Shown piece by piece: positions 1 to 10,243 of a stretch of 64,000 nt of DNA; the stretch's first letter is position 1, and each line of letters begins with the position of its first letter. A program made the position numbers and the translations under genes. The notes beneath the pieces were generated by a model. That model did no database searches, was not told the origin of the DNA, and was given only the letters and a program-made list of their open reading frames with translations. The stretch is from Neurospora intermedia (taxonomy: Eukaryota; Ascomycota; Sordariomycetes; Sordariales; Sordariaceae). The DNA lies in the NCBI GenBank assembly GCA_037102815.1, contig BTPP01000009.1, forward strand, positions 1,612,001 to 1,676,000, written 5' to 3'.

Positions 1-434
1 TGCAGGTACCTTACATGCATGCAGTGGAATGTGCAGTGCTCACTCGGTGCAAGCTGCACTACACGCTAGAGGTACCGTCCAGGGTACTTACAGCTACCGA
101 AGGGTGGATACATACGGATGATCATATCACTCCTGTTCCCGGCTGTGAATCTTCGTTCACTTGATCGAATTCCAGTCATCAATATCTGCATTTTTTTGTA
201 GTAGCATAGAGGTAGGTATCTTGTGAATATCATTACAGTGTTATTATGTTATGAAGGATCCCTCCATCATCATCATCGTCATCCATTTATCCAACGCATC
301 AAGAAAATCAACTGTACAACGACGATAACGACTTTCCTGTTCGTCTCATTCCATTTACTTTTTCGCATCATTCGTGTTTTCCTAAATTGTACCAAGGGTA
401 TCATGTCGGGCTTCTTTGGCGACAGTACACTCTT
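1..434. other. Gene-free left edge
   Basis: I see no supported gene here. The stretch lies downstream of the minus-strand secreted-protein gene and should hold its 3' UTR. It contains a short CAT-rich microsatellite near 265-280. The short open frames have no recognisable domain or coding character. Confidence 0.5.
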
Positions 435-1186
435 TTAAAGTGCCAAGACGCCCACGAGGCCGGCAAACGCAGCGACGGCGGCCAAGACGGGAGCTGGGAA
501 GGATTCGGTATTAGCAACAAGTACTTATTTATTTTACATGGAGAACAAGGTGGATATGTTCATCACTCACCAGAGTTCAAACCAGCACCGCTTTTGCCCT
601 GCAGCCTGGCGACAATGGCCTTGCACTCGGCAGTATTCGTGGCAAAGGAGAGCTCGACCCAATCGCGGACCTTGGTAGGGCAGCTACCAGCCACGCTGCT
701 CGCGCCCTTGGCCGCCTCAGTCAACCACGCCTCAGCCTCGGATTCGTAGGATGAGAAGGCCGAGGTCAAGGACGTAGGGACGGTGGGGGTCGTCATATCC
801 GACGTCTCGCAAGCTTTGCCGGCGTCGTTGAGGCCCAGCGTCGTGGTGGACTCCTCCGGAACGGCGGTAAGAATCCAAGACGCCAGATCCGTGTCGGAGG
901 GATAAGGAGCGGCGTTCTGAATCGACCGCAGCACCGAGCTGAGGCTGTAAACGCAGCTGGTGAACTGGCTGCCCGAACCGGAAATTTCCACTGAAACCTC
1001 ATAGGCCCGCTTGTCCACAGCCTCTGCCTGCTGACCATGCGCCCGGATGGCACCCTGAATAGCCGAACCCTTGAAGATAGGGGCCGGGGTGATCAGAGCG
1101 CCGGGAGCCTCAGCTCGGGGCTGGGGAACAGCTGAAGCTGAAGCGGTGGCGGCCGCAAGGGCAACGAGAAGAGTGTTGGAACGCAT
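435..1186 (-). CDS. Secreted, probably GPI-anchored small protein (two exons)
   Basis: Exon 1 is 571-1186 and exon 2 is 435-493; a 77-nt intron (494-570) has donor GTGAGT and acceptor CCCAG. The join is in phase (205 codons plus one base, then 59 bases) and gives about 224 residues. Residues 1-19 form a signal peptide ending near SASA/VP. A KR dibasic site at about residue 59 could be a Kex2 cleavage site. Four cysteines lie in the contexts TSCVY, KACET, GSCPT and AECKA, compatible with two disulfides. The short second exon encodes a hydrophobic tail rich in Ala, Val and Leu that stops at once, typical of a GPI-attachment signal with an omega site among the small residues before it. Without splicing the frame ends in NSGE and loses the tail. 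The molecular function is unknown to me; I infer a cell-wall or plasma-membrane surface protein. Confidence 0.75.
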
Positions 1187-4100
1187 TGTGATGAGCGGCT
1201 TGGTTGTTGTTTGGGTTGTGAGGTTGAGGAGTTGGAGTGGGTGAGGTGAGGTGACCTAGGTGCTGAATGTTTTACTCGACTACCTACCTACTTTGGCTGC
1301 TTGGGCGTGCAGCCCCCTTTCTTATATGAACAAACATGACCCTTCGCTTCTTTGAGCTGAACCCGTTTCCGGTCACCATCCCGAGGCCGTGGTGAAATAT
1401 TGCGCCTGATGCACATTGAACAGTGTAGTACCCCGCGCTAGACCCGTGGCTGATAAGTTAGATTCAAGGTCCCTTTTTGGGACATGAACTGATAAATGTG
1501 TTGGTCAATACTTGGCATGAGGCTTCGCGCGCTAGATGGTGGACTGTGAATGGAGGCGCATGGGGTGCCAAGGGATTCAAGGCCCATAGAGCTGAGCCGG
1601 ATACAGCCCTAACTCCATGTTGTGTCACGCCAAAGCCACTATCCTAGGCAACAGACTGCCCAACAGAGCGCAGTGTCCGCCACTGCATCTGATGCCGTCT
1701 TCCGTAACGTCTTTCGCACACGGTGACGGCCAGCCGTTGCATTTTCTGCAGGGACCTAAACTACGCCCAAAGAGGTCACCGAGAGGGCGGCGTGGGCAAA
1801 AGAGATAAGCCTTGTTTCTGTCGCCGGTGACTTGACTCGGGTTTCGGAACAACTGTAGAGAAGCGGGATGTTGGTCGGCTTTGGGTCTGGTGTACAGAAA
1901 TGTTAGTGCTCTTTACCGATTATCAAACGGTTCAATGCAAGTGCGAGCGAGAAGGTCAAACTAGAAAAAAAGTTCTGGTGCGCAGGTACCGTATCAACGT
2001 AGTCAGCATTTCATCGTGATTACTAGGTCGGTACCTAACGAGATGGGCGATAGCCTCACACCAGGTAAACCCTTTAGTGAGACCGACTTGTCCATGTGCC
2101 ATTGAAAGTGCGGTCACCGCTTCGACTCTAACCAACCGATTCTGGGTGGTGTATAATTGGGAAGGGTTGAACAAAGAATAAGATTACATCATACAGCGTC
2201 GATGTTGTTTGTCCCGGCGTCAGCGGCGTCTTCATATTCTTACACAGTCTCCTACAGTACTGTGCAGAGCGAGATGTTGCTTCGAGTCCGAGGTCCTTTA
2301 CCAGAGTAAAGCCTGTAATATAGACTAGAATATGCCTTTCCCCCAGGCCAAGACCGTCCAGATGCTCTCTGGAAGGAGCCACGAATTCTGCAAATTTGCA
2401 AATCCGGGGTTCTTGAAGCCACAACGACCAGTCTCTGGTTGGGGACTTTGCGGCACAGCCCAAGGGTGTGCATGGTCGGGCAATGATCGACGCCAACACA
2501 AAGGCCCTTAAAGGTCTGACTGTCTGTATGTATGAACTTACACTACCTGGCTCCGTCCACTGGTACGTCGAACACGTGTAGTCAGGCTCGAGTCAGGGTA
2601 GATTAGTTCCTTTCCTATAAAGGGTGTGCACACCTCCTATCCTTGGCGTCGATTTGGGTTCCCCGGCTTCATGCAAAAGGATTTAACTTCAGGAACCGCC
2701 AGGCCTGGCGATGGCAGTAGTGAGACGATAATCTGACAGAGTACCTAGCCGTCACAAGAAAAGATGAAGTCCTTGTAGAGCAGATATAAGACGTTGTCAG
2801 CATGTTATTTCGACAGTCGCTGCTTTGCGAGCTCCCGAAGTTCAATTTACTCACCTGGCTATTGCTGTGCTGACTCCTCACAGTCAATCTCCCTCCGCAT
2901 ACTCTTGATATGGAGATGAATCCCAATCGCCCTATTCGCTTGCGTGCCCGATGTCCTTCGAAACTTCATCGGTGAATGCTAGAACTGGGCAAAGAGTGGT
3001 CGCTCAAGTCGTGCATTTCGAAACTTGAGAGCAGTGGGGGCCGGAAGACACCCGCTCCATATGCACTCGGCTTTCATCCAAATTTCCTCAAAAGTAACCT
3101 TGATGACTATGGCGAGTTGGCTGATAGGTTTACTAGTGCTGCGTTTCTGACCACGGCGGAACTTTTAAGTGAGTGCGGTTGAGCGGCGCGAAGACGATAT
3201 AGGAACCACGGACAGCCCTTTACCCTTAACTGATATGGATTGTGGATGTCCACTAATACGAGCAACCAGGTGTATACGACGTAGGTACCTTCTCCAAGCC
3301 GTTGTGACCACACGCTTCAACTAGACATATCCATCTTTCAAGACTTGGTCAGCATGGAGAAAACGAATCGGCAAAGTAAAGGGGGTCCTGTGTGACCTTA
3401 GCACTTCTACTTCGATAAACCCCACACCAACTTCGCTCTTCGAGGCACTCGGAATTTTCATTGAGCGTTTGTGAATATCCTCATTCAAATCCTCTATCGA
3501 AGTTACAATCGCAGCACTTGCCCAGCACGTGGTATATATACCAGTCGACTGCCTCGCCAGGTGATAGCTTTCCCAGTGCCGTATTCGAACAAGCGTATAG
3601 GAAGGTCAGCAGGTCGTACACTAATAGTAGAGACATCTTGAAAATGTTCTGGTCAAGAACTGGGAAATTTGAGCAATATCTTTCAGGCTGTAAGTGGTCC
3701 ATCGTTGACGTTCTTGAGTGTAATATGCAGTTTAGCGTGGTCATCGCTCAGCTCCAGGCCTGAAGACATGGCCGCAATCCCGATGATAGGGGATAAAAGA
3801 TGATGATTATTTGGTCTTAATAAGACGACGAGTATCTCTTGTTTATACAAGCGCGAGGCGGCTGTTATATCTCCAAACTCGAAGGCGGACCAGGCATTCC
3901 GAAGAGCGTCATAGTAAAGCCAGGCGGCCAGAAAAGGACTACTTCTACCTCATTCTGGCCACCGGTCCTGTTGTTGCATATGTGGTACTTTGTATAGGAA
4001 AGAAGAGTTGAAGAGCCCGAGTGTACCTAGAGGTAGGGTAACTTCAAGTTGAAGAATTGATGAAGTGAGACAAACGGTTCAAGTTGACTTCCCCACGTAG

Positions 4101-4489
4101 GTTGGCGGGGCGGGCCACCTCAATCCACCGAGCATGGAAGCCCCATAGGGCGGTCCAGCCTCATCACTGCAACTGCTCCACCTTCCCCACGAACTCAACC
4201 ATCTCACATGCGCCACACTGCCCCACGCAGCAGTCGTCATCGGCGGATAGGCAGCACTCCACAGCGCTTCCTTAGGCGGTCGGGTCATCAGCGGCCGCCT
4301 GTCGCAACCGCCAATGGATCTTCCCCGCAACAACAAACATCTGATCAACAACAACAACAACAACAACAAGCACCGAACACGTTCACCTCCACCGCCGTCT
4401 CAACACCGAGTCACCTCCAAAGTCAAGAACAGCCCTCCAAAAACCACGCGTAACGACAAATCACACAACCCTACAAAACCGCCGCCAAA
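1187..4489. other. 3.3-kb intergenic region between divergent genes
   Basis: Open frames of 60-123 codons occur (for example 2128-2499 minus and 3461-3763 plus), but none shows a recognisable domain, a consistent start or a spliced extension I could support. The region must hold the promoters of the secreted-protein gene on the left and vps60 on the right. A CAA triplet run lies at about 4345-4370, in the likely 5' leader of vps60. Confidence 0.45.
4344..4371. repeat. CAA trinucleotide microsatellite
   Basis: About eight CAA units occur in a row about 120 bases upstream of the vps60 start codon. Unstructured CAA-rich leaders are common in fungal 5' UTRs; no specific function can be read from it. 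Confidence 0.8.
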
Positions 4490-5146
4490 ATGAACCGCCT
4501 CTTCGGCACCTCCTCCAAACCCACCGCACCCAAACCGACCCTCAGCACCGCCATCTCCTCGCTCGACACGCGCCTCTCCTCCATCGACGTCAAGCTCGCC
4601 TCCCTCACCGCCGAGTTGTCCGGCTACCAATCCAAGCTCTCCAAGATGCGCGACGGGCCGGGAAAGTCGGCGCTCAAGCAAAAAGCGCTCAAAGTGCTGC
4701 GGCAGCGCAAGCAGTACGAGGCGCAGCGCGACCAGATCCAGTCGCAGGTGTGGAACATGGAGCAAGCACAAACGATGCAGGACAACCTCAAGAACACCAT
4801 GGTGACGATTGACGCGCTCAAGACGACCAACAAGCAGCTGAAAAAGGAGTATGGCAAGGTGGACATTGACAAGATTGAGCGGTTGCAGGACGAGATGGCG
4901 GACTTGTTGGATGTTGGGAATGAGATCCAGGAGTCCTTGGCGAGGAGCTATGAGGTGCCGGAGGATGTGGATGAGGACGAGTTGGATGCCGAGCTGGAGG
5001 CCCTAGGGCAGGAGGTGGAGTTGGAGAGGGAAATGTATGGTGGGTTGGAGGGGGGAGCCGTGCCGAGTTTTATGCAGGATGAGGTGCCCGAGTTTGTGGA
5101 TGAGGAGCCCAAGGTGGGAGGAAAGGTTAAGGAGGTTGCTGGTTAG
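4490..5146 (+). CDS. vps60: ESCRT-III subunit Vps60/CHMP5 (SNF7 family)
   Basis: A single uninterrupted exon encodes 218 residues, the usual length for this family. The N-terminus MNRLFGTSSK and the basic first helix pair, with KMRDGPGK at about residues 51-58 and QKALKVLRQRKQYE after it, match Vps60/CHMP5. A long helical region around residues 85-130 (WNMEQAQTMQDNLKNT) and an acidic C-terminal half with the VPEDVDEDELDAELEAL segment complete the fold. The protein should polymerise on endosomal membranes and recruit Vta1-Vps4 during multivesicular-body sorting. The ATG is in good context (AAAATGAAC) and no upstream in-frame ATG precedes it. It is flanked by minus-strand genes, so it has its own promoter. 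Confidence 0.93.
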   Translation: MNRLFGTSSKPTAPKPTLSTAISSLDTRLSSIDVKLASLTAELSGYQSKLSKMRDGPGKSALKQKALKVLRQRKQYEAQRDQIQSQVWNMEQAQTMQDNLKNTMVTIDALKTTNKQLKKEYGKVDIDKIERLQDEMADLLDVGNEIQESLARSYEVPEDVDEDELDAELEALGQEVELEREMYGGLEGGAVPSFMQDEVPEFVDEEPKVGGKVKEVAG

Positions 5147-5804
5147 GCGGAGAGGCTGGTAGTGATAAGGGACATATATATGATGGGAAGGGCTGGGTTA
5201 GACCGCTTTGGGGACCTAGTTTTGGAGAGTTCGGCAAGTTGCTTTGGGATTTGGAGTTACGGCTTGGTGATTTCATGTTGAAGCTGAGGGAGGGCATGCA
5301 TTTGCAGATGGTTTGGTTGAACCATATCGTTGTTATACCAATCGGAAAGGCGGCATTACAGTCAAGCGGTGTTTTCTTTTCATTGCCTTTACCCGAAGGT
5401 TGTGTCACTGAGTTGTAGCATAGTCATCATCTTCTCGTTGCGAAACTAGGCATACAGAACATCACAGAGACGAGCGTGGAAAGAGACAGGGAACGACACA
5501 TCCATTGAGCGTATACTCTGCCATGCTCTATGGTCAAGTAAAATCCATAATTAAACGGCCAACGCACAACTACCGTCCAGTTTGTAAACAATACCTGATA
5601 ACAATGATGCGTATTCGCAAAATTAGGTAACAAGACTCCTTGCCATGATCTTGGGATCTGGCACTAACCATCCAACGCCTGTGCTCCCTCCATACAATCT
5701 GTACTACCAAACTGGACCAAATTTGACAATGATGTCCCGTTCTAAACAGCTGAGTACTACCATAAACACCAGAAGAAACTTGCCCCCCCTAAAACACTTT
5801 CACA
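5147..5804. other. Convergent 3' spacer between vps60 and fwd-1
   Basis: This 660-bp stretch separates the stop codons of two convergent genes. I see only 3' UTR-type sequence and short frames without domain content. Confidence 0.5.
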
Positions 5805-8800
5805 TTACTGCACCGTGTCAAAGAACCGACTAGCTTCCTCCAACTCCTTGTCGCCGTTACAGAAATCCCACCCGACGATGTAACTGGTTTGACTACAACA
5901 GATAATCCTCCGGGCATCGTACTGCAACTTGAACACCCTGGGCGCATTTTCTTCGGCCGGTGCTACGGGGATATGCGGATGATGACGCCCACCTGCCATA
6001 GGCGGGAGTTGAGGCTGTTGCGCAGGCGCTGCTGTGACAGCATCCGCTGGAGCAACCGGAACCGGCACCTGTGGTAGCGAGGCTTGCGAGATGACAGGCT
6101 GGCCTGCCGCTGCTCCTGCCGCCAGTGCTGCTGCCGCCGCCGTTGCCGTTGCCGTACCGGCCCCAATGACGCCGTTACTGCCAGCAGCAACGGCAGCGTT
6201 AGCAGCCATGGCATTCTCTTGATTACTTCGAGCCCGACCGTGGTTCCACTGATTCTGAATATGAGCTCCCGTCCATGCAGTTCGCAACTGAGCCCGCAAG
6301 TTCGGGTCTGACTGCCGGTTGAGCGCTCGGTCCACCATGTGACGTAGAGAAATAATCTCGGGGCGAGCCTGAAGAAGATTCCTAAAAGCTGTTGGGCCGC
6401 TTTGGACAGCGCCGTGTACCATCTGCTCATATTCAAGCAGGATAGCTGGGTCCACTGTCTCAGGCGCCCGTCCAGCCAGGGGCCCAGGAGGAGCACTTGC
6501 AGTCCGCGAGGAGCCAGCAGCTGTATGAGGGTTTATAGATCCGGGCACGCTCGCTGCAGCCAACCCAGAACGCATGCTCGGATGCAGCGGAATCCTGCCA
6601 GGCACATCGGGCGGCCCGTCGTCTCGTCTCGAAGCCGCTTCAGCAGCCTGTTCATGTCTGAGGTGATGCTGTGGCCGCCATACACCCTCCGAATCCCTCC
6701 TCCAGATGATAATGGTGGTGTCGTAGCTTCCACTAACGATACGACCAAACCTGCCACCGCCGCCGCCAGGCGGTAGCTTGGCTCCAGTCGCGCAAACATC
6801 CTGCGGTCTGCTAGAGCCGGCGTTGGTCTTGCGGCGTGTCCTCGGATTGTCGTTTTCGTCAATCTCGCCTGCTTCCACGGCCTTGTAATAAGCCTGGTCG
6901 ACCTCCTTGGCTTTGATCAAGTCTTCCTCTACGCTGTACGGATGGTCGCCAAACCCGGCTTGCACTGTCCGTACCAGCGCTGTGTGGCCCTTCAGAGTGG
7001 TCACCTCAAGACCCGTCTGGCAATCAAAAATCTTGACTTCGTTGTCACTGCTACCGCTGACAATACGTCGGCCATCATACTGTACACAGGCTATGCCCTT
7101 GTGGTGTCCTATGATGGTACGTTGGACGTCTTGGGTGGGCCAGTCCCATACCTTGATGTATCGGTCGCCACTGGCCGAAACAATTTCTCGTTCGTGAATC
7201 TGGACTGCATTGACAGCCGCGCTATGGCCAACGAGGGTGCCAATCATGGTCCACGGCGGGATTACAGGCGCGTCCTCAATACTCGGGGGAATGTCGTAGC
7301 CTACATTGACAGTTGTACCGACCTGGTCAAAGGGATAGCCTAGATCGCCATGACGAAGCGGCCTTCGGTTGAAGACCTTGATGGTTTTGTCCTTGGAGCA
7401 TGTTACCAGGATGCGCTTGTCAAACTTGACGTTGAGAACGGATTCTTGATGGGCGTGGCGGAGCACCTCAATGATTTCTCCGGTGGAAAACCGCCAGATG
7501 ATGACATCAGAATCGGAGCTGCCAGAAACGATTATGTCCTCGTCGGGGCTCGAGTCGAACTGAAGACAGAGCACGGAGCGACGGTGACCCTTGAGCGTCC
7601 GCAAACAACGCCTGCTCTTCATGTCCCATACCTTGATGGTGAGATCCCTGCTGCCACTGACAAGAAATTGGGGGTTATACTGAATACTGTAGATGCATTC
7701 GCGGTGGCCTTCCTCAGGATAGTTCGGGTGGGGAAGCTGGAAGTTTGTGTATCTTCCGTGCTCCCAGTTGGCCTCGAGTCGTCGGCGCATGGTATACAGA
7801 TACTTCCAGTCAATCTTGTATCGGCGGTCGTTAGCATCCCACCACCACAGAGTCGTCTTTTGCAACGTGCCAGGAAGGATGGAGGTTCTGTGAGACATGC
7901 TGTCTCTGTAACGGGTGGTAGCCGACTGCTGCGGCGGTGGGCTCATGGCCCGTCCCTTTCCCTTGTCCACTCGTCTTGCTCTCCCATTGACCTCGCCGTG
8001 TTCACTCATCCGCGAGCGGGCTACGCCGCTACCACCACCAGCACCAAAGATACTCGAGCCCGCCATGTCGATATCACAAGGCTCATCAGCGGGCAACACT
8101 TTGGTATCCTCATCAGCGGGCAGCATGGGGGGTGATGCTTTGGCAATGGCCCTCCTCTTGTGAACATGTCCGTCTTCTTCGGGCCGGTATTGCTCTAAAT
8201 GGCTGGGGGTGGGTATGGGAGTCTGGTTCATCTTTTCTTCGGCGGCATGGATCTCGTCCATTAGCGCCTTGAAGCCCTCCATGTAGTACAGATGCTGCCA
8301 CAGCTTTCGATCCATGGCAAGCTCGTACCAGACTCGGCAGGCACGGGCGACATTGATGAGAGAGATGGGGTCGAGGTACCCCAGAATCTTTAGGCATATT
8401 TCGGCTGGGAGATAGCGCACAAAGTCGATGTACAGTCGGGGATAGAGTTGTGTTTCGACGATTTGAGAGATAACGCTCGTGGGGAGGTCGTTGAGGAGTG
8501 CCATGGCGAGTTCTAGGAGAGAAGCGCAACAGGTTAGCTGGACTCGTTTTTGGATGATTTGGATGAAAACTGAAACAAAAAAAACAGGGGAAAAGGAGGA
8601 CCAACCAGTCTTGTTTTCCATGGAGAGGCCCGAGATATGTTGGATCAGCCAGGGTGGAATGTCTGAGGCTTGGCGCGAGGATGGATGGGCGCAAGGAGAG
8701 GCGTCGCGGGATTTGAGGCAGGAGGAATTGGCCTGGGGGTTCAGAGGGTCTTCCGAGTAGCCTTCATCGGGCTGGATGTGCTGTTGGTTTCGTGGAGGAA

Positions 8801-8810
8801 AGCCGGCCAT
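5805..8810 (-). CDS. fwd-1: F-box/WD40 ubiquitin-ligase receptor, FWD-1-like
   Basis: Exons are 8606-8810 and 5805-8512. The 93-nt intron (8513-8605) has donor GTTGGT, branch GCTAAC and acceptor CTCCTAG; the product is 970 residues. I start at ATG 8810 (MAGFPPRNQQ), because the longer open frame above it lacks an ATG. The F-box lies at about residues 98-145 (YLPAEICLKILGYLDP). WD repeats run from about 338 to 675 (SGSRDLTIKVWD, SGSSDNEVKIFD, SGSYDTTIIIWR). A last blade near the C-terminus (RRIICCSQTSYIVGWDF) is separated by about 230 Ala/Gln/Pro-rich residues. This is the substrate receptor layout of an SCF E3 ligase of the Slimb/beta-TrCP type. In Neurospora, FWD-1 mediates turnover of the phosphorylated clock protein FRQ. 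The domain call is firm; the exact identity rests on overall resemblance and remembered gene order. Confidence 0.85.
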   Translation of the reverse strand: MAGFPPRNQQHIQPDEGYSEDPLNPQANSSCLKSRDASPCAHPSSRQASDIPPWLIQHISGLSMENKTGWSSFSPVFFVSVFIQIIQKRVQLTCCASLLELAMALLNDLPTSVISQIVETQLYPRLYIDFVRYLPAEICLKILGYLDPISLINVARACRVWYELAMDRKLWQHLYYMEGFKALMDEIHAAEEKMNQTPIPTPSHLEQYRPEEDGHVHKRRAIAKASPPMLPADEDTKVLPADEPCDIDMAGSSIFGAGGGSGVARSRMSEHGEVNGRARRVDKGKGRAMSPPPQQSATTRYRDSMSHRTSILPGTLQKTTLWWWDANDRRYKIDWKYLYTMRRRLEANWEHGRYTNFQLPHPNYPEEGHRECIYSIQYNPQFLVSGSRDLTIKVWDMKSRRCLRTLKGHRRSVLCLQFDSSPDEDIIVSGSSDSDVIIWRFSTGEIIEVLRHAHQESVLNVKFDKRILVTCSKDKTIKVFNRRPLRHGDLGYPFDQVGTTVNVGYDIPPSIEDAPVIPPWTMIGTLVGHSAAVNAVQIHEREIVSASGDRYIKVWDWPTQDVQRTIIGHHKGIACVQYDGRRIVSGSSDNEVKIFDCQTGLEVTTLKGHTALVRTVQAGFGDHPYSVEEDLIKAKEVDQAYYKAVEAGEIDENDNPRTRRKTNAGSSRPQDVCATGAKLPPGGGGGRFGRIVSGSYDTTIIIWRRDSEGVWRPQHHLRHEQAAEAASRRDDGPPDVPGRIPLHPSMRSGLAAASVPGSINPHTAAGSSRTASAPPGPLAGRAPETVDPAILLEYEQMVHGAVQSGPTAFRNLLQARPEIISLRHMVDRALNRQSDPNLRAQLRTAWTGAHIQNQWNHGRARSNQENAMAANAAVAAGSNGVIGAGTATATAAAAALAAGAAAGQPVISQASLPQVPVPVAPADAVTAAPAQQPQLPPMAGGRHHPHIPVAPAEENAPRVFKLQYDARRIICCSQTSYIVGWDFCNGDKELEEASRFFDTVQ

Positions 8811-10243
8811 GTTGTATTCCAACAGTAGAGAGAGGTCTGGATCCTATCGAAGATGGAAGAGCGGAGAAGGTCGAAAGCTGAAAGAGGGTCGCGAGGAGGA
8901 TTACCTGACTAGGTAGGCTGGGCGCGCAGCGGGCATGCGACGGGCACTGGCAGCGGCCGGTGAGAAAGGAGGGTAAGGTAGCACTTGGGGATGGCGAGCG
9001 ATGAAAGACCTGACTGGGCTGGGCTGGACCTTTGTGGATTGGGGGAGGGGGGGGGGGGGGTTAGTCTCGTTCCTGTCCTTGTCGCGGCCGGGGAAAGCTC
9101 CGTTGAATGGGGGGTCCTAGTTGATGATCAGGGCCTCTCTAGTTCAGTTGGTCTAGTCTATTGTCGCCGCTCTTGACTGGCTCTTTGACTAGGTAGGTAA
9201 TGCATAGGGCTACCTAAAACCTACACTAGACGGGTGATGCGATGGAGATGACGGGACAGATCGATGGGGGGCGGGCGGGCGGATGGCGGCGGGAAGGTGA
9301 GCGGGTTCAGGTGTCAGTCCAGCTGCGAGGTGTCGTTAGCTTGGAGTTGTTGTTGGCTGTCATGTAATGTCAGACGGGCCTCTTTTCCGCTGCCAAGTGG
9401 AGGCCAGGATTGCGTTCTGCAGGTGATGTTGATGACTACATACACGTCTACCTACTTACAGTACTAGTCTAGCCCACTTTTGACCTCAATTTAGAGAAGC
9501 GCAATCAGATGCGAATTAGAGCCACCTAAGCGCAATTGACTGCTGGTGTCACGGTCCAAATGAAGTGGGAGAGCAGGACGATAGAGGATAGTTGTGTTGG
9601 TGGCTGGTGAGCAATAAAATCGGGCCAGCCTGGACCTGAGGGAAATGCCCGAAGGAAATGAAGGACAGCTGCTTCCGTCCAGCAAGAAAGGAATCAATGC
9701 TGCTGAATGGATCATCAGATCACTGCAGGTTCGACATCAGCTTCAGTTCACCCGACATGGGTCATGCACGAGACAAATGCACTGCAGTGGCGCCTTGGGG
9801 GTCACTTGAAGCTACGAATCTCAGGGTTCGGGTTACGTGTGAACAAGACAAACCAATTGCAACACTGGATGCACGCTGAAATGACAGACCAGGGATCCTT
9901 GAAAGCTGGTTGGTGGAGCAGCTTGCCCCGCTACATGGATATCCTATGGCGGAGAAGTGGGTCCAGAACCCAGCACGACGTCCATCCAATTCTTGATGGA
10001 TTTCCTGATTTCCTCTTCCTCCGTCTGTTTCTGCCCGTGCTTTCAAACCTGGGGATATTTTCTCGTGATTGTTTACTTGTACCCAAACGGGAAGAAGCTC
10101 AGGGGCTTATTGTACAGGTGGGTCCTCGAGAGTCAACGGTCGATGGTTTTTGTCCAAGTCTACACCTACCTCCTACCTCTAGCAAGACCACATCTATATA
10201 CCTTGTATACACCTTCTGCCGCCATGTGATGCCATCCCCGTCT
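8811..10243. other. Intergenic, fwd-1 promoter side
   Basis: This 1.4-kb interval lies between the 5' end of the F-box/WD40 gene and the 3' end of the FMN dehydrogenase gene. It carries a G-run at 9041-9060. A 408-codon frame (9707-10933 plus) overlaps the real minus-strand dehydrogenase and I regard it as an antisense shadow. No separate gene is supported. Confidence 0.5.
9041..9060 (+). repeat. Poly-G tract
   Basis: This is an almost pure G run (19 of 20 bases) about 230 bases upstream of the fwd-1 start. It is slippage-prone and could fold as a quadruplex; no function is shown. Confidence 0.8.
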
